Positions 9,185-21,400 of a stretch of DNA of 64,000 nucleotides are shown here, one piece after another. Under the pieces are notes generated by a model. That model was given only the letters and a program-made list of their open reading frames with translations, was not told where the DNA came from and did not search any database. The position numbers and the translations under genes are program-made. This DNA comes from Agelas oroides (lineage: Eukaryota > Porifera > Demospongiae > Agelasida > Agelasidae): the NCBI GenBank assembly GCA_949130485.1, contig OX422202.1, forward strand, positions 2,873,004 through 2,937,003. The letters run 5' to 3'. The number at the start of each line of letters is the position of its first letter. The first letter of the stretch is position 1.

Positions 9185-11832
9185 TTATAGTTGTTGTTTC
9201 TGTAGTTGCATCTGGTCTGAGTACTCCTCTGCATCACTGGATGGGTGGTACACCTTGGGCATGCCATTCTGGATGTTGACCTGAAATTGCCCTCCATTCA
9301 CTGTTACAACATCTGATGGGTCCAGGATGTTCACCAACTCTGGAATGCACACATAAAGTATGCACTAGACATCCAACTATGTGCTACAAAGTCTGACTGT
9401 GTAAGCAACACAATTTAATGAACAATTACGATACCTGGCATTCATAACTTTGAGGCTACACCTATACAAGAAGGTATACGCACATTTACTAGACTGCAGC
9501 TCACCTGTCCCATCTGAATAGGGGTGGTATGTGATTGTTCGTGTAAGAGACTGACCAGTACCAATGTTAGTAGTGGCAACAAACACCTGTTAATGGAGAA
9601 AACAGCATTGTGTGCTATTAGATAAAGCTAGCCTCGTTCCCAGGCTCTCCCCACATGCAAACAAAAAAAAATTGATACTGCAAGCGACAGAAAGCTGGGT
9701 GGGAGCTGGGAACAAGGCTAAGATAAAGCTATGGGGTACACATTTCATCCTCTGAAGTGCACTTACAGTTCCTCTGGTGAAGGCAAAGAACTGGTCATCC
9801 ACATAGCGTTCAATCTGGGATGATTCATATAAAGAAGATCCTTGCTGTGTTCTGAAGTTGGCCAGAATACTGATGAATTTGTATAGATCACTGCTGGTAT
9901 TGTAGTTAGGCCACAGGGATTCACGGTCCTGGGGGTCATTACCTCCATGAAAGGCTTGCTCTGTACCATAATAAATGATGGGAATGCCCTGGGTGGGAGA
10001 TCAGACAAAGCATGATCAGTACTCCTTGCCTGCATACTGTAGAACCCACAGTGTACCATACCTCTGCAAATATGATATAGGCCAGACCATTTTTTAGCAC
10101 TGCAGTGTCTCCATTGTTGTTCAAGAAGCGTTTGTTGTCTTGATTATCCAGGAAGTTCCCAAGCACAGAAACATCATGGAACACACTGTTCTGCTCAACA
10201 CCATCGTGGATGTTTCTCATTGTTTCTCTACTCTGAAATGCATTCTTCAGCTTGTAGTACATTGGGTAGTTGAGAGTTGCATCAAGTGGGCCCTGATACC
10301 CAGACACATAGTCTGGGTCCCCATTAAATACCTCCCCAATTGAAAATACCCCAGCTGACTGGGAGTATTTGTACCAGAAACTCTTGGGGACTTCAGGTGT
10401 CGTGTCCACTCTGATACCATCAAACCCATACTGGGAGATTATGCTGCCCACCCACTGTGTGAGGGTGGTTTCAACAAAGCTGTTGGACTGATCAAGATCT
10501 GGTAGGTTGTCTAAGCGGCATACTTCCACCTATATATGGTGTCAAGAAGAACAATAATATCTACATGTTGGTTGGTGTGGATTTAGTTTACAGTACTTTT
10601 ACGCTAAATTTGTGCATTATAACAATAATAAAGCCACTCCAATGAACTTTTATGTTTCTGGTCAGCTGAAAATTTGCTATTGATGCAGGTATGCAGTTAT
10701 TGCTGCAGTATACTACTTCAGGTGCATGAGTATGTACATGTTTTGATAGTTATTGTATATAACAATAAAATGTGCTATGCATGGTGTCCATGCAGTATTC
10801 CTCAAATGGCTATCACTATATAGCTACAGAACACAATTATACCTCTGTCTGATTGCTGAAGTCTTGAATGAGGCAGTACGGATGGTAGTACTGCTGCTGG
10901 TTGAAAGGAACAAAGAAGGAGAAGTTGTTCCAGTCCCCGTATTGCTGGTTTCCCATGTGGTTTGCAACCCTGAATATAAAGCATATGTGAAATAGTGACC
11001 TCCAGGCATGGTTCTTCCATAGAAGTGATGTGTATTCACAACTAATTAGCTGCTTACATGTCACATCATGTTTAGTGCACAAGGTAATAAGCTTACACAT
11101 CCAGCATAACCCATAGCCTCGGTCCCAGGCCACTCCCAGATTTTATCTCGCAGCTGTGGAGAAAATGCTGAGTTTTCCACAGCTGTGAGATAAAATCTGG
11201 GAGTGGCCTGGGAACGAGGCTACATGACCCATACTCATAATAGTTTCTGGCAGCAATATACTGTTAAAATGTAGTTAATCCACACTTTTGTAGCGCATGC
11301 ACTATATAGGTGTTAAACTTACACATCTAGCATGACCCATATATCCCGACTATGGCACTCGTCCACTAAGTCCTGCAAGTCCTCTGAAGTCCCAAAGTGA
11401 GGATTGATGTTGTGGATGTTCTCCTGCCAGTATCCATGGTAGCCCTTATCTGTCTGCACAGGGATGGGCGAGATCCAGATGGCATTAGCCCCAAGGCCCT
11501 GGATATAGTCCAGTTTGCGGATGATGCCCTGGAATGTCCCCCCACAGTAGTCACTCAAATCTGAGCACGGAGAGGAGTCATCAGAGCTCTTAGCGAATCT
11601 GTCGGTGAGGAGCTACAGAAAGGAAGGAACTATGAAGCTGCTCCCTGCGCAGAAACTCGCAGTGCATGCAACAAACATCGCCGCACTAGTACTAGCCGCA
11701 TTCTGGACGGATATACCTGCGTACCTGATAAATGATCCTCGACTTCCACTGGTCCCCAGTCTTCCCTAGCACGGCGCCAACGTGGAAAACCAGTAGGCCG
11801 AAGATGCATAGAACTGTTGCAAAGCCGCGCAT
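9185..11832 (-). CDS. secreted alpha-amylase, fungal-type GH13_1 (7 exons, 483 aa)
   Basis: Predicted to hydrolyse internal alpha-1,4 bonds of starch or glycogen outside the cell. Exons: 11832-11725, 11612-11323, 10969-10843, 10529-10062, 9988-9767, 9586-9505, 9339-9185; all borders are GT/AG and the phases match. Residues 1-23 form a signal peptide (MRGFATVLCIFGLLVFHVGA). Family landmarks: LLTDRFA at 37, GYHGYW at 93, region I DVVANHMG at 132-139, region II GIRVDT with nucleophile Asp217, region III IGEV with acid/base Glu241, and region IV DNQDN with Asp306. The match is to Aspergillus (Taka) amylase, not to the usual animal amylase. Unusual: region IV has NQD where NHD is standard (Gln305), and the Lys-His following the nucleophile in Taka amylase is Pro220-Glu221. 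MITEs lie in introns 2 and 5. There is no starch-binding domain. It is divergent from STK40, with starts about 1.1 kb apart. Confidence 0.93.
9629..9720. mobile_element. TAGCC-end MITE in amylase intron 5
   Basis: The 92-bp element runs TAGCCTCGTTCCCAGGC ... GGGAACAAGGCTA. It is flanked by an exact 9-bp duplication AGATAAAGC (9620-9628, 9721-9729). The interior holds the ACTGCAAGCGACAGAAAGCT phrase shared by many copies. Confidence 0.9.
11114..11222. mobile_element. TAGCC-end MITE in amylase intron 2
   Basis: A nearly complete palindrome: TAGCCTCGGTCCCAGGCCAC at the left and its inverse ending CCTGGGAACGAGGCTA at the right. The flanks CATAACCCA (11105-11113) and CATGACCCA (11223-11231) form a 9-bp duplication with one mismatch. 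Confidence 0.88.
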
Positions 11833-11976
11833 CTTCGCTGATCTCGATACAAGCTGCCACTATGACTATCCGCTAAGCTGACATTTGTCTCGTCCCAGCG
11901 ATCAAAAACTGGAGGCGGGAATGGCCTGGGAACGAGGCTATCATCACCCGGTCCCATACTAGTTCATATAATACAG

Positions 11977-12136
11977 TAGCCTCGTTCCCAGTCCACTCCC
12001 ACTCGTAGTCTCGTGCCCAGACCCCGCCCCCGAAAAGCGGAAAGAGGGTCTGTAGTTTTTTTGGCTGGGCACGAGACTATCCCACTCGCTGCTGTAGAGC
12101 GAGATAAAATCTGGGAGTGGCATGGGAACGAAGCTA
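11977..12136. mobile_element. TAGCC-end MITE split by a nested MITE
   Basis: Ends TAGCCTCGTTCCCAGTCCAC and TGGGAACGAAGCTA. The flanks ATAATACAG and CATGTACAG agree at 6 of 9 positions, a decayed duplication. A second element (12006-12079) has inserted in its left arm. Confidence 0.75.
12006..12079. mobile_element. TAGTCTCG-end MITE nested in the 11977 element
   Basis: A 74-bp palindrome TAGTCTCGTGCCCAGACCCC ... GGGCACGAGACTA. Its exact 9-bp duplication is TCCCACTCG (11997-12005, 12080-12088). The insertion order is unambiguous: this one is younger than its host element. Confidence 0.9.
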
Positions 12137-12152
12137 CATGTACAGTATGAAC

Positions 12153-12545
12153 CAGAGGAGGTTGGAAGCTAGTAATTAGCGACGCGCGCGATCTTCTTCT
12201 TCTTTGTAGCCTCCACAAATTGTATATGTTGTGATCGCGTGAGGTAGCAATTAGTGCTACGTGATGACGCAATCATACGGGCTGCCATACTGTAGAGGCC
12301 CGTCCATAGTTAGTCTCGCGAGCCAGCCGTATTTTTCTTTATTTCTCGCTCCTCCCACCGGAAATAAAGAAAAATACGGCTGGCTCGCGAGACTAGTCCG
12401 TAGTAAGGGTGAAATCGATTTACACAAACAGCTCTTGTTTGAAACTCGCTCAGTGGATACTGTCTGGCCGGTGAGCTCTAGATTACGTCATTCACGTAGG
12501 ACTAATTGCTACTTCGCACGCGTATCACTAATTACTAGCTTTACA
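12153..12545. mobile_element. CAGAGGAGG-end element, second copy
   Basis: The left end CAGAGGAGGTTGGAAGCTAG matches the element at 4758. The interior shares the ATTAGTGCTACGTGATGACG and GTGAAATCGATTTACAC blocks. The right end (about 12520-12545) is degraded to CACTAATTACTAGCTTTAC. A TAGTCTCG-type MITE (12311-12395) is inserted in it. Confidence 0.7.
12311..12395. mobile_element. TAGTCTCG-end palindromic MITE
   Basis: An 85-bp near-perfect hairpin TAGTCTCGCGAGCCAGCCGT ... GGCTCGCGAGACTA. The flanks GTCCATAGT (12302-12310) and GTCCGTAGT (12396-12404) are a 9-bp duplication with one mismatch. Confidence 0.88.
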
Positions 12546-12926
12546 TGTGCGTGACCCTGAGCCCCGAGGAAGAATGTAGTAGATTAATTGCCGTATCATA
12601 ACAAAGCGAGAAAGCCGAAGGAGGAAACGATTCCTGAGAGTAAAGTGAGTGGGGTGATCTCATCGATCTTGTTCGCGGGAGAGCTTGGCTTGTATGAAAG
12701 TTGTATCCCATTGCACCTGAATACCTGTGCAGCGCGGTGTAGCGACGTATCGATAGCTCCCGGCAGTTGTGTTACGATCGTTGTGCCTCAGAAGTGTAAA
12801 GGCTTCAGATGTGACTGGATGGTGTTGTCCTGTTAAGTGCTGCATCCAGTTGTGTTGTCATCAGCCGTTCGGCTTTCGTAGCTGCTCAAGATTGAAGAGG
12901 AATGTAACGCCTTTGGTAGTGAAAAC

Positions 12927-15900
12927 ATGGCCTCCCTTTTGCAATCTATTGGAAATGACCCTCTAGATCCCAGTCGCCTAACTCTCAACAATGGCATTCA
13001 CCAGGGGGAGTTTTATGTTGGGCCGCAAATACCAGCAGTTAATGCACCTCCTGTACGAAACATAGTCGAGTTTCTGGCAAAGCGAGACGACAGTGGAGAC
13101 GAGTTTGTCACCTTAAAGATGCTAATGCTCTCTCAAGAAGGGGAGTCATCAGAGGATGGGCAGGGGAAGGTGCTTCTTCACAATGAGCACTTGATTCTGT
13201 CTCTCCTGCAAGACCAGCCTGGTGTGATTCACCATCATGGTCTGTTCAAGGACAGAAAGCACTTCATTCTAGTGCTGGACTGCCTGGTTGCACACAACTA
13301 TGACTGTGATGGGAAGTACAAGGACCTTGTGAATCTGCAGCGCTATGTGATTAAGGAGAAGCGATTGAAGGAGAGGGAAGCTCTTGAGCTGTTCTGCACA
13401 GTGTTAACAACAGTGAAAACACTACATAAGGTACTGTTGCTACTCAGATGACATCTTGAATGTTCATAGTCTGCTCCCAGTAAGATGTGTTTAGGTTAGC
13501 CTGATTCATGAGCCTTGCCACCTCCAACGTTTGATTGTAGTGCGAGCAATAATAAAGGATGAAGGTCGATTTGAGTGCATGATGTCGTTAGTAGAGGAAA
13601 CGGGTGAACATAACTGTACTTTGACCAACAAGTGCTCAGAACAACAGAAGTATCTTGTTGGTGGTTTGTTTCTGTGACAATCACCGCCCTCTAGCTAAAC
13701 CTGGGTACTAAAATACTTGCAAAAAGTTGCCTATGCATGCCAACTGTCCTTGTGTAAGTAGTGGTCATGCTCTTTGTAAGCTTCTCATGGTGACAGTTGA
13801 TGACTGATAGTGATGTCACAATACTGTACTAGAAATTGAGCAAGTATAATGCAATTCATATCTCAATGGAGTTGTTAATATTGTTAACATAGTAATAATT
13901 ACCAGATTTGGAAGTTGGTCCATTGTGTCAGAACTGCTGAACTGGCTCACCCTCCCACTGCTGCTTCAAATAGCAGAAAAAAGTAATTTATTTCCAAGCA
14001 CTTTCAGCTCAAGGAGCTGCTCTTTTAAGGCTTAAATAACAAACTTGAAAGTAGCAAGTGCTGGGATTTGAACCTGGTCAACAATTGAGTGCTTAAGGCC
14101 ACAAGATACTTCTTAACTGGAAATTGAAATGTTTTTACTTTCTTTCAATGTATCCTCTAGTTTAATCTTAGCCAATAGTCTCCTGAGGTGTGAGAGTGGA
14201 TGTGTTCATTCCGTGTTTATTGGTTTACCATTCCAACATCATTGCTCATTGGAGACTGTCTGTGTTGGTAGCATATGGAGGATTATGTGACAATTAGACT
14301 GGGCAGGAATGTACAGTTTGATGGTGTCAGGTGGTCTGTGTGTGTGTATTATGTCATGGGGGTGAAGCACTTGCGCTCAAAAGAAATACTATGATTTAAA
14401 CTACATGTTACTGTGGCTCATGTTTGGTGTTGCCATAGTAACTATCCACTGTGGGTACTAGATTATATCAATATTGAGTTATGTTAGTATGGTAGTACAG
14501 CTTTAGTGATCTAATGCTGTTTTGATTGATTGTGACATACAATGGAGACCTCTATACCTCTTGCTGTTATGTAATACTGAATGTAAATAAGGCAGTTACT
14601 TTACAGAGTAACAAGATGCAGGTGTGCGTACACATACAGTTTCTGCTGCATGTGAGGCCATTAGCTGCCAATGTTTTGGTTCCAAGCATTCCTTTTCTAT
14701 GAAGCAATGTTTTCATGTCTTCCTTTAATGAAATCACTTGATCCCCTAACATGTGGAGGCGGTTTGACCACATAGCTGCACTTCTGTGCTTCAAAAGCCC
14801 CCACAATGTGCCCTGCTTCCTGTAGGACAGAACAGGTGATTTTTGATCTTAGCTGAAAGAAAATCCACAGCGTTATTTAGCATTGTCAATCAAACATCTC
14901 TCAGCAATGTGGTTAGCTGATTGACTCTGTGCTAGAGAAGTGGGTGCCTTCTAGCTGATGAATAGCCTTGTAGCTCCGACCGCCCTGTTTTTATGTTCCT
15001 GGACTGGGAGGGCCTACATGTGTATAAGGCTACATGTTGCCCATGAATGTATTAGAATTCCCTTTCATTTCTTGTAGCAATAACAAAATAATAAAGGCTG
15101 AAGTGAGCAGGTTAGAGTTGTCTGCACGTTAGAAATGACTGCCAAGGAGATCTGTGAGCCATCAAGCAATGAAATCACGGGTATGACTAGTAGCCTTCCC
15201 TACTTTATTTGTACTAAGGCAGGAATGGCCTGGAGACGTCAGCTGTGTGCTCCATACAGTACAATCTCTGGAGAAGATTCACAGCTCAGTATCCAAAATA
15301 GGCTTGTGCATTGTGTAGAGCTATAGGTCTTTGCTTGGATACATATTATGTTAAGTGGGTACATGTAAACGTTACCATGGATATAAATCATTTCTATAGT
15401 GTGATAATTGATAGGTACTAGGCTCTGCCGATACACCCCCATACACTGATATTCCCAGGTTGATTGACAGCTGTGATCACCTCATTGTGTCCATGTACCA
15501 ATATCGGCTGTCTTTGTAAATATAGTTATTAGTTTAGTTTATCGAAAACAGCTTCCCTCAATGTAGCTTAGAGAATGATGAATGGTTTGTACTAGGTATG
15601 TTGCTCACACACAACACCTGTGTGAATGGTGCACAAATAAACCATGTAGCTACATGTATGACTTTACTTGAAAGCAGCCATTAGACAAGAGAGGAAGTGT
15701 TTGAGGAAGTGAACGAGTGTCATACCATTAAGGCGGGGATGTCTTACAATGTTAGGAGTTAGTAACTGCACTTTAGCTATTTTTCTGTGCCTCCATTTAC
15801 ACACCAGTCTCCTTGCTAATTCCTCCTCGCTCTTTATAGCTGTTGTGACAACCGCCTTAGATTAATCAGGAGTATAATATTACACTCCTGTATTGGCAAG

Positions 15901-18364
15901 GGTTATGGCTTGTGTTGCCACTTTTACACGTATAACCTGTGCGGACATCAATCTGGGTTTCTATGGGTCCTCTTTACATGCTGCTGCATGACTGCTGCAT
16001 CACCATGGTTACCTCTCCCTCCTCCTCTCTCTGCCACATATCCTCCCTTCCCTCTTTTCTCTCCTCACCTTTTACTTGCAGAAAAACATTGTCCACAAAG
16101 ACCTGAAGCTTGGCAACATGGTGCTGAACACAAGGTACAGTCATACTGCATGGTCACAAGGCACTCCTGAATTATAGTACTTTGCTGTGAAGCTGTGTAT
16201 GATGTGTGTGTGTATTCAAGTCATCTGCGGTACATATTATCCCCTGAGGTTACTGTGTGGCACAAACTGCAAGAGGTTCAAACCTCCTAATTGAGTCCTA
16301 AATAAGCCTTCTCTTTTGTGTAGTCTAATTCTTCTCTGTATCGATATATGCATACAGTACACACATAGATACAAATGTACATACACACAAGAAATAGATC
16401 CATCCAGCCATCCGTCCATGCATACATATGTACATACATACTTGTTGGATGTTGCTTAGCAACCAAATCTTTGAGCCTGAATAACACAAAGTGGAATGGG
16501 TGGAGGTGATAATGGGTGTGGCAATGGGTTGCTAGGGGTACCATCCAACAAATAAGTTGCATTCCCCTGATGGAACAGCATTCACCCTTTTGGGTTCATA
16601 CTGTTCCATCTTGGGAATGTAAATATTATGTACATACATACATGTCATGTATACATGCGTACATGAACAATCAGTGAACCACATCTTAGACATGCCTAGG
16701 TGTTATAAGGAGTTAGCCATGTAATACAAAAATACACCTACACACATATCACCATATAATCACATCAGTATTTATTGATCTTATGAGTAGGAGCGTCTAA
16801 TACACAGAGACCCTGTAAAAGATATTGTGGGAGTCATTACATTGTAGCACATAGCTACACTGTGTGTGGTGTATCTGATATGCATGAGTTGGCAAGCTAA
16901 CTTGATGATATAGAGCTTTTGCTGCCTTTGATGTTTGTGAGTTAATGTTTTCATTAATGCAAACGTGCTTCAGTTCCAATACCAAGATCATGCTGTAATT
17001 GTGCAGTGGTACATTTCTGGGAGTGTGTGTTGACATACTTACTCAGAAACCAGGTTACTTCATGCATTGGTCAGGTGTTCTGTGTTGACTGGACAGGTAT
17101 TGGGCATGTGAGGGCTCTTTGGTGTAACCGTTGCCATGGCAGCATAGTTTTTATAGCCATAGCAACGTATTTGCTTCATAGCCAAAGCAGCAGACTTACT
17201 TCATTCTTGAGAAGCGTAGCAACAGAGATGCAATAGGAGTTCATTTAGCACTTCACAAGGATAGAGAGGACAAAATAAATATGTTGTAGTCCTGGGTAGA
17301 AATTTAACGTTATTCTGTTACATATTTCAATCATGTTACCGATCACCTTACCACATTTGAAGTGTTGTAGTGCAGTGAAGGCAGGACTCATACCAGTACA
17401 CACTGTGTAAATGAATGAATACCCAATGCTTCTACGCAGCACATGTCAGCCTTGCCCTTTACAGAGGTTCTGTGTTAGAATGCTTTGATGCAGTGATATG
17501 ATCAAAATATGCAACAGAAAAATATTAGATTTTTGTCCCGGACCGTAGGTAATAGGCTGCACTTGACAAGAAATTCAAATCAAACCACCAGACGTTCTCC
17601 GCTGGGGGGCGTGGATGGCTGGGTACGAGACTAAGGCTGTACTACAGAAAAGGAAAATTTCCTAGTGTATAAATAGCATATCCCGTTACAAGAGCGCATA
17701 AGAACGGCGGCTAGAGTAAGAGCGTGTAACTCCGTAAAATTTGAAATCCCATTACTATGTTCGTTCAACCATATCCTCTGGCAGCTGTGCTCTTGTAATA
17801 ATAGCTCTGACCTTTGACCCTGCAGTTGATGTTGCCTTCATCACCATTTACGCTACATTACATTTATTGTCCATGTAGGGTGGTGGGGGGATGTGCCACA
17901 CTGGTCACACAATATGGTATCAATGCTGTGTGATACAGTTGGTTGTATCCTCATTGACCTCCAATGCTTTAACTCCAAGTGGATGTAGCCATGGTTACTA
18001 CGTACATGTATGTTGGTGTTGATGGTTACCGTGTATGGGGTTGGAGCTAATTACATAGGAAGGATGTGGCACAGTGTTTATTGGTAGTGTTTATTGGTAG
18101 TGTTTCAGCCCTACCATGGGACCTTCCCCTTGTACAGGACAAGAGAGGTAACCTTGATCAACTTTGCACTGAGCAAGCACCTCGTGCGGGACGATTATCC
18201 CCTCACTGACCAGCGTGGGAGCTTGGCATACATTAGCCCTGACGTCCTCAGTGGTAAGCCATCCCTTTCCACGCAGTATGTAGAAAGAAACCGTATGGTG
18301 TTAAATGGAGGAAAATATCTGGTTGCCTTCCATTCTTATGCATGCTCTTATGTTCAACACACTT

Positions 18365-18406
<42 letters not shown>

Positions 18407-21400
18407 AAACCTTATGATGGCAAGGCCAGTGACATGTGGGCAATGGGCGTTCTCCTATACACCATGCTGTATGGGCAGTTCCCCTTCTATGACAATGACC
18501 CCCAGGAGCTCTTCAGGAAGATCAAGACTGCAGATTACACCTTGCCCACGTAATAGCCCCACACCCCATTCATTGTTCTGCCACAAGAGTGGATATTGCT
18601 TCCATGGGTTCCCGAGAGCAGTCTTCATTGTCACTGACTAGTCACTCAAACTCTTCCTTACAGATACATGACCATGGTTTTGTAAGGGGCCTCGTCAGGT
18701 GCACACAGTGTACAAATGTATACATGCAGGACATTAGTACACCATGGTGTGTGACGCATTTAAGTAATGAAGAGTGTGATTGGTCCAGTGAAGGTCACTC
18801 GGGAGAACCCGCAAAAGTGTTTGCCACTCATGTAACAGAATTGTTCGCAGTCTTCAGCCTGAGAGAATGGCTGTTTCGAATGTAAACACTTCACTCCATA
18901 TGTTAGATGTGGTTGCAGTTTCATCCCAATGTATAACTTACCAATAATGTTTTGACTGGGGTTGAATTCCTTCTCAGTATTGTGGTAAGCCCCACCCATC
19001 ACACAACTTGTATTGAGACTAAGCCTTTGTAAGAATAACGACTAAGAAGGAATGGTTACTATGGTGATGCTGTGAAACACAAGTAACATTATAGTCGGTT
19101 TTTAAACTGATCATGGTCTTAAATTATTGGGAGTGCTATGGTGGTCGGTACCCTTTTATCACCTAACGTAGTCTACCTAAATTTTAACCATAAGACTGGT
19201 ACGTTAGTATCATCGCATCATGTTTTGGCACTGTTAAGTGCTTTCAACCTTCAAGTTTACACATAGTGTTTGATTTTCACAAAGAGCTATAGCAGTTGAT
19301 CTAGAGCTCACCTGGCAGTATCCACTGAGTGAGTTTCGTCCCAAACAAATGAAAGCAGTTTGTGTAAACCGATTTCACTTTTCCCGCGGGCCTCTATGGC
19401 AGTCTGTATGATGATGTCATTTATGTTGCACTAATTGCTGCCCGTGCACATCACTAATTACCAGCTATCAACCTCCTCTGGAGTGCTATGGTGGTTGGTA
19501 TCTTTTATCACTTAACACAGTCTACCTAAATTTAGCCATAAGGCTGATATGTTATCAAAAGCTTATCATTACATTATCAGAAGGCCCTTTGCTGTTATGT
19601 TACTCAAAATCTTTCCAAATTGGGGTAATGTTTGGAATCAAAAACATTTACTCTGATGAAGTAGCTTAACCATACAAGGGAATGGCTGTTAGAGTCAGGA
19701 ATTGAACATAAGCATTTACTAAACACATTAAGCAAACATTCCTGTGTACGAAATTTGCTTGAAGTAGCATAAGGTTCTTTCCCATTCGTGTAACCTAGAT
19801 ATTGTTGTTTGGGTGCATGTCTAGTCGTGGCTTCCCTCCACCTACATCATTGTGATAGCAATGATAGCGATGTTATGAATATTGTAAGGTACACTTGTAT
19901 CCATGGCCACCGTTTTTGATTTGTACACACCAACCATACTCAACCATCACACACTGTAAAAGGCCCTAGCTTGTACATTAGTTTGTGCGAGTCAATGTGT
20001 GAAAAAGAATCTAACAACCTTGGTAGCCATGTTTTTGTAACTGAATAATGACCTCCTAGACCCTAGTTGTATCTCAGTGTCAAGCGGAGAAAAGAAAGCG
20101 TTACCAAGGTGATGGCTGCCAAGTACTGTACTAGGCAGATGCTTCATCATAATGGTGGCTTCTCAGTCGGTTCCTGTTAAAGGAATTATTCTTTGCCATA
20201 CTGTAAATGCTTTAGCATGAGGATGACATTATTGGCTTCCTGGCCACACCAAGTACACCATGACCTAAAGTCTGGCAAAGCCTTTGTGTTTAAGATTTTG
20301 ATGACTTTGTTAGGTAACATGTGACCACTGTATGAAAACACGACAAAGCTTATGTACATTGTACACAACACTTCTTTCACTGTGAGGGTCTATGGTTACG
20401 TTCTGCCTCTGTGATGTGAACACTGGTACGCTGCTAGGTCACCCAGGTGTTTGAAGTGGAATGTCTACTTCTTCTTAACAGCTTGTAATCTGATATTGTC
20501 TGGTTGAAGTACTTTAATGTGGTCTGTTACTGCGGCTTCGTTATGGAAAGTGATGTAGAACTTATTGTAACTTGCATGTTACCACACTACTATTGAACTG
20601 TGCCCCCCAAAAATTGTATTTTTAGTGGAAACCCAACAGGTTGGTAAGGGGATTATCACAGATGGGGATCTAAATTTGTGAAGGCTCAAGGATACCATGC
20701 GCATGGGATAGTTACCATAAACTCTAAATTTACAAATGCATGTTACATTTTCACTTGAAACAGCTGTGATTAACTGTAAATGTGTTTGTTTGTTTTTTTC
20801 CCGCCAAATATAAAAGTCAGCATCTATGTATGCAAAGCAGTGTTAACGCTGCTGTAAATGAACAATGCAGGGCTTGATGGGAGTTTTTTGGGGGATGGCA
20901 TCAGCTGCTGTAAGTACATTAATAACTGTGGTACATCAAGTTCAGTGCATAACAGACTGCTTCTAGAAAAGTGAGAGGTACTTTCTAAAAAGCCTCCCTC
21001 ATGCCCTCAAAAAGCCTCACAAATTGTCGGTCTGCAGTGTCGTTTGGGTTGTTTGTACAGATGGAATTTGGGCTAGAAAGTTTGCAAGGTTTGACCATAC
21101 ATGCATGGCTACTCGTTTGAGATAGCTCATTGCTTCTCTGTGTGGTGCCTCTTGATTCATTCACCGTTTTACAGCTGTACCCCAATGCACACAGCCACCG
21201 CTAGTTGTTCAGTCTGGACCACTTTGACCATGCCCCATTTTAGTGTCCCACAACTTTAAATATCAAATACATTCACCTGTATGACACACAGTTTTCTAGT
21301 ACATATTTGTATGATGCTAGTGACGCTCTGCACGCATTCACTTTATCCCTCTAGAGATGGTCGTGTTTCTAAGGGAACTTCCCTTCTCATCCGGCAGCTG

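Larger units (their letters stand above)
11833..12926. other. divergent intergenic region packed with nested MITEs
   Basis: This is the shared upstream region of the alpha-amylase (minus) and STK40 (plus) genes. It contains a lone TAGCC-type right arm near 11910-11940, then the elements described at 11977, 12006, 12153 and 12311. About 12560-12926 is element-poor and probably contains the STK40 5' UTR; a GTGAGT donor-like site at about 12646 may belong to a leader exon. No promoter motif was assigned. Confidence 0.45.

Noticed and set aside
12588..12836. 82-codon ORF (MPYHNKARKPKEETIPESK...) upstream of STK40 as a separate gene.
   Set aside because: There is no family match and it lies where the STK40 5' UTR is expected. 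It may be an upstream ORF, but this cannot be supported.
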